From Schistosoma haematobium (taxonomy: Eukaryota; Platyhelminthes; Trematoda; Strigeidida; Schistosomatidae): a stretch of DNA of 64,000 nt. Numbering within the stretch: position 1 is the stretch's first letter; the number at the start of each line of letters is the position of its first letter. The notes beneath the pieces are model-generated. The model made no database searches. It was given only the letters and a program-made list of their open reading frames with translations, and was not told the DNA's origin. Location: contig NC_067196.1 of assembly GCF_000699445.3 (NCBI RefSeq), positions 85,302,364 to 85,366,363 of the forward strand, read 5' to 3'. Of the stretch, positions 50,401 to 59,400 are shown piece by piece. A program made the position numbers and the translations under genes.

Positions 50401-53400
50401 CTAAATCTAATTCCTAACCCTAACCATCAACTGTAAATCATAATTCTAATTCCTAATACAGGTTTATAACCCTGATTTGGTCTTAGTTATTAGGTGGACA
50501 CTCACAAGGTCAGTCTAACGTCATTCAAACGCCAGCCATAAATGATAGTCTCACTGATATGTTATTGCATATAATTGCTTACCTTGATGTCCTATTAAAG
50601 GTAAACTGACAAGATCATCTGGTTTAATGATAAATGGACAGATTGAATTGGCAGCATATGATAAACTAGTTAGCTGTGAGAAATCACATGAAATTTCTTT
50701 TCTATTATTGATATCGTTATTGTTGTTAGTTTGTAAAGAATTTAAAATATTTTTACCAATTCCTGAATAATCAGATGGTGTTGTAGGAGATAAAGTTGAG
50801 TTGAATCTATCCAAGTGAAATTGTGATAATTCATTGACAGTTGAATCCGAATCAATATGTGAATAGATAGATGAAGACTGAAATGGAACGGGTAAACAGT
50901 AATTATTTGATTGTCAGAACATGATATATATATGTGTATGCAAATCAAAGAATGGAAGTAAATGAGACATTCAAATGATATGAACTAAGATTTCCAGAGA
51001 AAGAGCATTCGGAGGAAAATAAGCTGTAACAATTAGAAGTAATTTAACTTGAAACTATTTCAAGTGGTTTATTTATGAATATAGGTTATTTTCTGGAGAT
51101 CGTAGAATCTCCATAATTTAAATCACTAGTTGATTCTAGCTAGACCAACACTGAAAACCAAGAAGCACTGATCAATTGTTTCATTATAGTATGTAGCTCT
51201 TCAGTGATACTCAGCCGTAAAACCGACATGTTAGTTTGGACTCAAACTTTCGGTCATATACATGAACATTTTTTAACGTCTAGGTCACTGAGAGATGATT
51301 TAATATATGAAGGTCCTATAACCTCCATAATACACCATTTTACTATTCATAATCATTATGTTTCAACATGTGGTTAGTTTCAAAATGTAATTCCTGTAGT
51401 TCTAGTGCGAAACCATCAGTAATCAAGCATTATTAACAGATATTTTGTAACAAAAGGATAAAGGGTTTATTGTGAATCGTGACTTGAAAGCGAAGAAACA
51501 TCGTGATGTAGCAAATTTCAAATTTCATGGCAATTTATTTAAGTCTTTAAACATTTCGAATGTAATATTTCAGAATTGTGTATCTGACTAAAGTGAAACC
51601 CAATTCTGATAATGATAGCTGCCTTGTGGTTCAATAAAAATGTTAATAAACGTGAGCGTGTTCTAAACGTAGGTGCTAGTTTGAATAATATTCAAAGGTA
51701 ATTTCTAGAAGTATATAATGAACATGTTACCTTTATCCTTTTTTTTAATGTAAAAATAAAACATCATGACCTTAAACATTTGATTTATAAACAATGATAA
51801 AGTAAACCCAGATTGTGAACGTGTATTTTTTTTAAAAGGAAATGACCAACAACCAGAGAGACTTTAGAATGATCGATATTGGTCCCACAAGTGAATGTTT
51901 TTAAAGAAAAACTGTGTCTTCCCAAAATCTGCTTGCCATGAAAGTTTGTTTTTCCGAATGAGGTCTAAGAAACTAACTAACCAGATAGTTAGCCATGTTA
52001 CAGATTTTACTTCATTTAATCAATAGTTTCCACCATAAACTGCCTTTAACTGGATCGCTATTGGAAATCAGGAAGTGATGGATAATTTTTCATGTATTTT
52101 GTTGTCTTTAGACGCCAATTTATCTATCCATCCATTTGGCTAAATAGAGTTTCGGCATTATAGCTTATGTCATTTCGTGATGAAAAACCTAAATCTAATT
52201 CTTAACCCTAACCATCAACTGTAAATCATAATTCTAATTCCTCACACATGTTTACAACCCCCATTTGGTCCTAGTTATTAGGTGCACACTCAAGGTCAAA
52301 AGTCGTCCATAAATTATAATCTCACCTTTCATTCTTATTGGATCCTCGATACACACCTATTTCTAACCTCTGTCTTGAGTTCGAAAGAGAAAACTGCAAC
52401 CAAACTTCATGAATTATATCTCAATCAAACAAGCCAGCCAACACATTCACTTCAAATATTCAGCTTATATACACGATTTATGAAGTTGCGCAACAAATCA
52501 AATAAGAAATTACAATTAAAGCACAGTCATAAGCGGTAGAGAAGATAATAATAATAATTGAGTAAGAGTAACACGCATAACACTGGGTCAATTAGAGGCT
52601 AACACTAAAGAGAACATCGAAATACAATAATACAGTTATCTACAATAAAAACATAAATAATACTAATGTGAGAAATAGCTCGAAAAGTTCTAATTTTTCC
52701 AGTAGTCTAGTCTTAACATATTCTGTACTTATCATTGTCAGTGTTTATTCGTGATCTCAAAAGGTTTCAAACTTGGAACCTTCATTAGTTGATGTAAGAA
52801 CAGTATATTTCCACTGATTTCATATTACCAACTTCAACAGTTTCGTGTTATTGATAGATCATCATCTATTATCAGTGATGATCTATACCTTATGATTGAT
52901 ATAATTCAAATTTATTAGTCATAGCTTCTCTTCAGAAACTCATAAATATGATTGACATTAGGAAGATTCAGGACGATTGTCCTCTGGTATTTGTTCTCTG
53001 TTTTAGTAAAATAACTTGCTAGTGAGGAATACTACCCCTAACTCAGGGTCCGAAAAGTCGGAAAAATGAAATTTCGCAAATGCGATAAAAATGATCTTGG
53101 TGGTCTAGTTACAGTATTCCGGCACCAGAAAGTGGGTTTCAAGCGTTAGTTAAGCCCTAACGCTTCAGGCTGGGCTATTTTGCTTACTACCCTACATATG
53201 TGTTGCATGCAGTATTAGCTATATGGCTATGTAGAGCTGAAGGTCTCATATGAAGCTGGATATTCGCCATTGGTATTGTGGATGGTTCGGCATTGCTTCG
53301 GCAAGTTTTCTGACTGTTCATACAAAAACTTGGTTTGCTGGTTAACCAATTTCATTCATACTGGTGGTTGCTTTTCAGTGTTCCCGAGGGCCATTGTCAT

Positions 53401-56400
53401 TGGGACATTGTAAGGCATGTCGCCATTGCTAACATTAACGAGTTTGACTGTCGTGTAAGCGGAATAGGTCAACTTTGCCCTGTTCGTATTGTGCATAATT
53501 GATTCACGCGATCATTGATCGGAATAACTATACACGTAATGTGAATGTGTATATGAATGTTGCGAATGGTCCATCAAGGTGATTGATACCTGTGTGGTTG
53601 CCCCACAGGATTGAGCTGTACTATTCAGATTGTAGCGTTAAAGACTATACGGTGTCTGGTTCTCCTGTTAAACGGGGTTGAGCTGTACTGTCTGGGTTGT
53701 CACGTGATAGTCCGGATGGTGTCTGGTTCTCCTGAAAACCAATGTAAAATTATCCTGGCCCACAAGGGTATATTATATAACTGTGAATAAACTGGTTGAT
53801 CCTGTCAGTAGTCATTTGCTTGTCTCAGATTGCAATTTACTAGTGAATATTACATAATAATAAATGACCATAAATCAGCTTTTTCATTCTTATTTGGAAC
53901 AAATTATTAATTTTCATACCCAATTTCATCTTATTATTGTTTGCCTAGTCAGAAACTAATTTAGATTTAAACTGAATTTGATCTATTTTCATAATCAACA
54001 AATCGGTTTTAAAAATCCATCAAACAAGATACATTTTTTCAGTTGTATGCTTTATTTTGGAGTGTAAATGAGATCACAATTAGTACTTATCTAGTACTGC
54101 GTTAATATGAGATTCAGGTAAAGAGAATGTGATTACCAGTTGGCTGTATATAGAAATTACTTTGAGTGATTACAACTTTATAAATCATATACTAATTGCA
54201 CTAAAAAAAATGTTAGACTTTAATTTGTATTTCATTCTGATATCCCCAATAAAAATTTCAAAAAAATCTTGGCGCTAAAATAAAATGTGGGTGATTTAAG
54301 AAAAAAAGCAACTTTTAACCGCTGTAAAATTGTTGTCAACGATCACATGACAACAACTACAAAAATCAATAGATTAACAAAGTAAAGTGAATAGAGTCTA
54401 CAGATATGCAAAAATGAAAAAAAATTCATGGACTGGGATAAAATAGTATGTTACATAATCAAATGCTAGGAACTCAATTTACCAGGATAACGGACCATTT
54501 CGATGATGATTAGAAATAAGCAAACACTGAAGCCTAAGTAAATTAACTGACCAGTTAAATAGAATATTGTAAACAACTATAATGTGGCTCCAATGTTTTA
54601 CTGGAGCCTATGATACTTTCTTGAAAGTGTCTTTTGAATCCAGGAAAGCATTGAAATCGGTCTGATGACTGAGTGTTTCTAGGGTATCTACCTATAGAAT
54701 TTTAGGAGACAATAAATTGCATTTCCATCATCCTGATTAAAAATTACTAACGTACCTACCTACCTACCTACCTACCTACCTACCAGTTTTATCATGTTTT
54801 CCAGAGGTTTCGTGAGTCTCAAGCCATATTCAATTGTATAATGACCCTCATATTCTGTGCAAAAGATCCGCAATACATCCTACCCTTTGTTTCCTGTATG
54901 AAATTCAAGAGTGGAATACTAAGTGGCAGTTAGGAAGTCGTCGTCCAAACGTTCGACTATAAGAATTATTACAATGATTAAAAACGTGTTTTTACTCGAT
55001 GTCAAGACATTTGAGATAAAATGTAGCTTTAAAAAAACAAAGTTTATTAAATAGTAGCTACCTGGTCATTTGTAAGTTGATTATCCTTGTTTGAAAGTTT
55101 ATTTGCACCATTGAACTGCTCTCCAACAGTGATATCTTGAAATATTCCATCTAAACTCCCAATCTGATTGCCTACTTGACCATCTGAGAAGGTACCATTA
55201 ATTGATTGATGCTTTGTCTGTTTCAGTAAATAATCTTTGTAAAGGGGTAGTAATGGAGAACTATGTATTACGTTTTCATGATTATGATTTTTCATAAATG
55301 CTACTTTTGCTTCATTAGAATTTATAATTGGCCAATATGTCTTCAGTGTTTCATCAAGAACCATAGATTTCCTACAATTACTTACACATGGTACTTGAGA
55401 CTGTTGTATCCACTGTGTTGGATGTTGTAATGTAGCAAAATTATTCAAATCTGTAATCAAATTCTGTTGATCACCTAAAGATTGTAGATGAAGATTACCT
55501 GCAGTACGTGGAAATGTTTGATGATTATCAGTTGTTGAAATTGGTTGAGATTGAAAGTTTTCCCATTCAGTAATTGTTCTCTGCTTTGGAGTTTCAGTTA
55601 GTTGCGAATCACTTAGGCCACCAAAATAGCCTAATGAGGAAACATTTTATGCGGTACATTGTAATTATATTATAAATAATGAAACGATCAGGTTGTCTTA
55701 ATTAATATAGTCAATATAAAATACCTTTTTGTATGAGACTGGAAAGTGTATTAGTTTCAGTAAAATGAATCTATGATTATTCATTAATTCTATAAAATTT
55801 CAACAGTACGAAATCGATTTTGGTAATGTGAAAAGTTTCACTTAAATGTTTTCTAACCATAAGTGTCTACGGACCAGCAATGAGATCATTATCTCAAAGA
55901 TTTGATCTATCGAACATAACACAGAGTCATCAATCTATTTCCATTCACCTTTATTTAACAGATAACTTAAATATGAAGATATTTGAAATCAAGCAGAATC
56001 GTTTCACCAATAAAAGTACATATTCACTTGGTATTGTTTTCTTTAATCTTCTTTATTGATGTTTAGGACTTCAATTGATCATTCTCTTATTGGCATATGT
56101 GTATACTGTTCGTATTGCCTCGATATTGCCTTAATTCACAAGTGTTCTACGAAAATATGGATAGTGGATAGCAGTGGAATCCACGACGCGCGTTTCGTCT
56201 TATCTGGGACTCTTCAGCTAGATGTACCTGCATCTCGGAGTTGATGTTCACCCTGGGACTCGAACCCAGTACTATTCGCTCCAAACGCCATCGCGTTATC
56301 CACTTAGCTACTGAGTCCTGATAGTCACTTGCTTGTGCAATGGGTTAAAGTTTAAATTCACATACATAGTACATAGTATAAAACTACTTAACAAATTTCT

Positions 56401-59400
56401 TGAAAAATTAATGTTACCAATATTTATGTTTAATTTCTTAAGTTATATCAATTCGGTATCAGTAGGGTCAAGGTGAATCTTGTCGTACGTACAAACCAAT
56501 TGAGAAATCATTGAAAACTAGTGAATGCTGAGCACTTGTTTCGCTCCACCGTGAAAATTCTTAAGTGGTTTGCGACACAATTCTAACGGGGTTCAAGCGC
56601 AAGACCCTTAGGTCTCGTGACAAGCGAACTATGTAGGTGGTCATGAGTTAGATTCCTTTGCTCTATATTTCCAACATTGATCATTCAGTGCTGTCGTATG
56701 ATATCACTCAACGAAATATATATGGATACCTGTCATGTTTGACCCAGAAATGTTGATGCGGATCAGCTATCCAGTACACCTTGTTTCTCAAGCGTTCCTC
56801 AGCTAATAAAAAACAACTTCTTGGGAGTAAGCAACCTCGATCCCGAACGTGGGACTTAAACCCCAGAACCCTCGGTATCGAGTGCGGATGCTTAACCCCT
56901 AAACCATTGAGTTGGCCGGCATCCAACGGTGTTAATGTCTAACTTCAACCAATCCATAATATTGTGCGACCGTCCTCCATTGTCTTCAGTGAGTAACTGC
57001 CTCACAACAGACCCCGTTGAACTCCACCGGTCACTGCTTCTCACTAGTACTCCAGAAAATATCTCTTGAAGTCAGTCACTAGTGAGCAAATGAAGTTTAA
57101 TATCATAAGGGGTGTTATGGAGATTGTAATAATTTCAATAGTTGAGATCACGAGTCAACTGAAAGGATACGGCCATCCAGTTCTTCCAGGTTTTCCATGG
57201 TGATCTAGCTTCAATTGACTCATGATCTCAACTATGGAATTTACTACAACATCCACAAAAACCCTTTCTTAAATTGATTATATATTTAACATTTTGAAGC
57301 CAGTTGATTAACTGAAATGTTTGTTATAGAAGAGCTTACTCACTTTCGTATGTACCTATTTCTTCTGCTTCTTAGTCCTTCTAATATAAAGTCAAAATGT
57401 TAATACATTTGGCTTATGCAACAAAAGTTCAGTGAATAAATGAATTCATAATAAATAATTTGAGATCCACTTACAATAAATCAATTGAAGTGCCTGGTGA
57501 TTGCTGTATCATGACGAGACCTACCCACTATCAAGTATCAACAGGCAATATCAAGGAATAAAATTATGAAATATATGAAATGCTTCTATTTATGTAAAAC
57601 TACATTATTTCAGCACAAACAAATACAAATACAAGTCAAATGTTGAACACATACCTCTAGGATATCGAGATTTCAAATGTAATCGATACCATATACAAAA
57701 TGTAATCAGTGCAATGAATATAATTAGTAATACACCAGCGAGTGAACCAAGTATTACAATTAACACATAACTGTCATGTTGATAATTTTTAGTTAATTTA
57801 CCAGTTAAATCATTTTTATTACCAATTTGTCCTGTCATTTTAGACTTTATATTTGATGTTGATTCAGCAAATGAATCCTGTGTAGAATGAGAAAAAGTAA
57901 ACATTTATAAGTATCAGATTTTAAATGATACAGTATCCGATGTATATTTAATTCAGTAAGACAATGATTAATGTATGTTAATTTATTCTATGCTAAACTC
58001 AGAAAACGAATTCTGAAATCAATTAGGTAAGAGTCTTGATTATTGATCATATCAGTATTGATTTGTAGTGCCCCACTATTGAAATAAGTGACTGAAATTG
58101 GCTAACCTATGTCATCATATGAACATTCTGAGTGAATTCCTTCTCTATAGCTATTTGTAATATGTTCTGCTGAATCGTTCAAAGCTAATATTATGGGGTT
58201 CGAATCTCAGCGTGGATGTCTTTACGAGGATCTAGTCTGCTTGTAGTGAACGATAACACAGGCAAGGATAACCAAATATATTTGAAAACAAAATTACAGA
58301 ATTATTTGGTGAAACGTGAATAGTACATGTTCAATGCTTCATTTGCAAATTATCAATCAATTGTCTCAATCTTTGTTATACCTTCGTTTCTATACCAATC
58401 ACTCTCTGTTCTCGTTCTCTTCAATCCGATCTTCTTAATCTTCCACTGATATGCATCCCACTTTTATTTGGCGTTACAAACTACTTATATCTGCCAACAC
58501 ATGTAGTACACACTACAGGTTGACAAGTCCCGGATGAAGATAAACAAGTAGCCTGAATTCCAATGCATTAGAAAATTCGAGTATAATTGAAATTATGAAC
58601 TAATCTAGGTTAGATCACCAATTAATACCTAGAAACACTTGATGGCTGTTTTGTCCTACTACGGGACTACTCAGTAGTGCTCATCTATGGTTCCGAACAC
58701 AGGAATCAAACCCAGTGCCTTTGGTCGTGCGCGCGAACAATCAGTCTCTAGACCACTGGGCTGTCGAGGTCATACATACGTATTGCTGAGCAACCCTGTA
58801 TTAGAAATGCAAGGCCGTCCAGTGCTTCTAGGTTCTCAATGATAGTCTAACATAGATCGTTTCATAATTTCAATAAAATCCAGAAATCTCCACAACATCA
58901 TACTGAAAATTCAAATATGTTACATCTATTTGTAGTGTCAGTTATTATGCCAAGCCCATATACCTTATTCGAGCTTTCGGACATCCCATTCTATTCATTT
59001 TACTTGAGCCATACATTGACCTTGTTATTTATTCGCTTATCAATCTAGACTGTTTTTATATGAGCGTATATGTGTGTGCCCTTCTTATTCCATTAATCAC
59101 ATGTCTGTAGCTTTATTTTGTCTGACTATGAATATTGAGTAACGCTTGACTAAAATGGAGTTGGCATCCCAGCCATCTTCCCTGCGCGTCATTCTGCTCT
59201 GTTCTATTACATTCACTTTACGTACAAAATATATGTATTCAAATACCATTCATACTATCTAATTGGAGTCAGATCAATGGGCCACAAAAATGGTGAGCCC
59301 TTCAACGAACATCGTCCAACCTTAACGACGACAAAACTACGGGCCTCCCAAAATGGTGAGCCCGCCGACGACGAGCGCAATGTAGCAAGCTACCTCGATG

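Noticed and set aside
50415..50440. Possible interstitial telomere repeat (CCTAACCCTAACC)
   Set aside because: Only about two units, and the same bases occur inside the other copies of dispersed repeat Y.
56240..56330. Apparent tRNA gene on the minus strand
   Set aside because: A and B boxes and cloverleaf-like spacing belong to the SM-alpha SINE head; it is joined to the ribozyme and has no mature tRNA 3' end.
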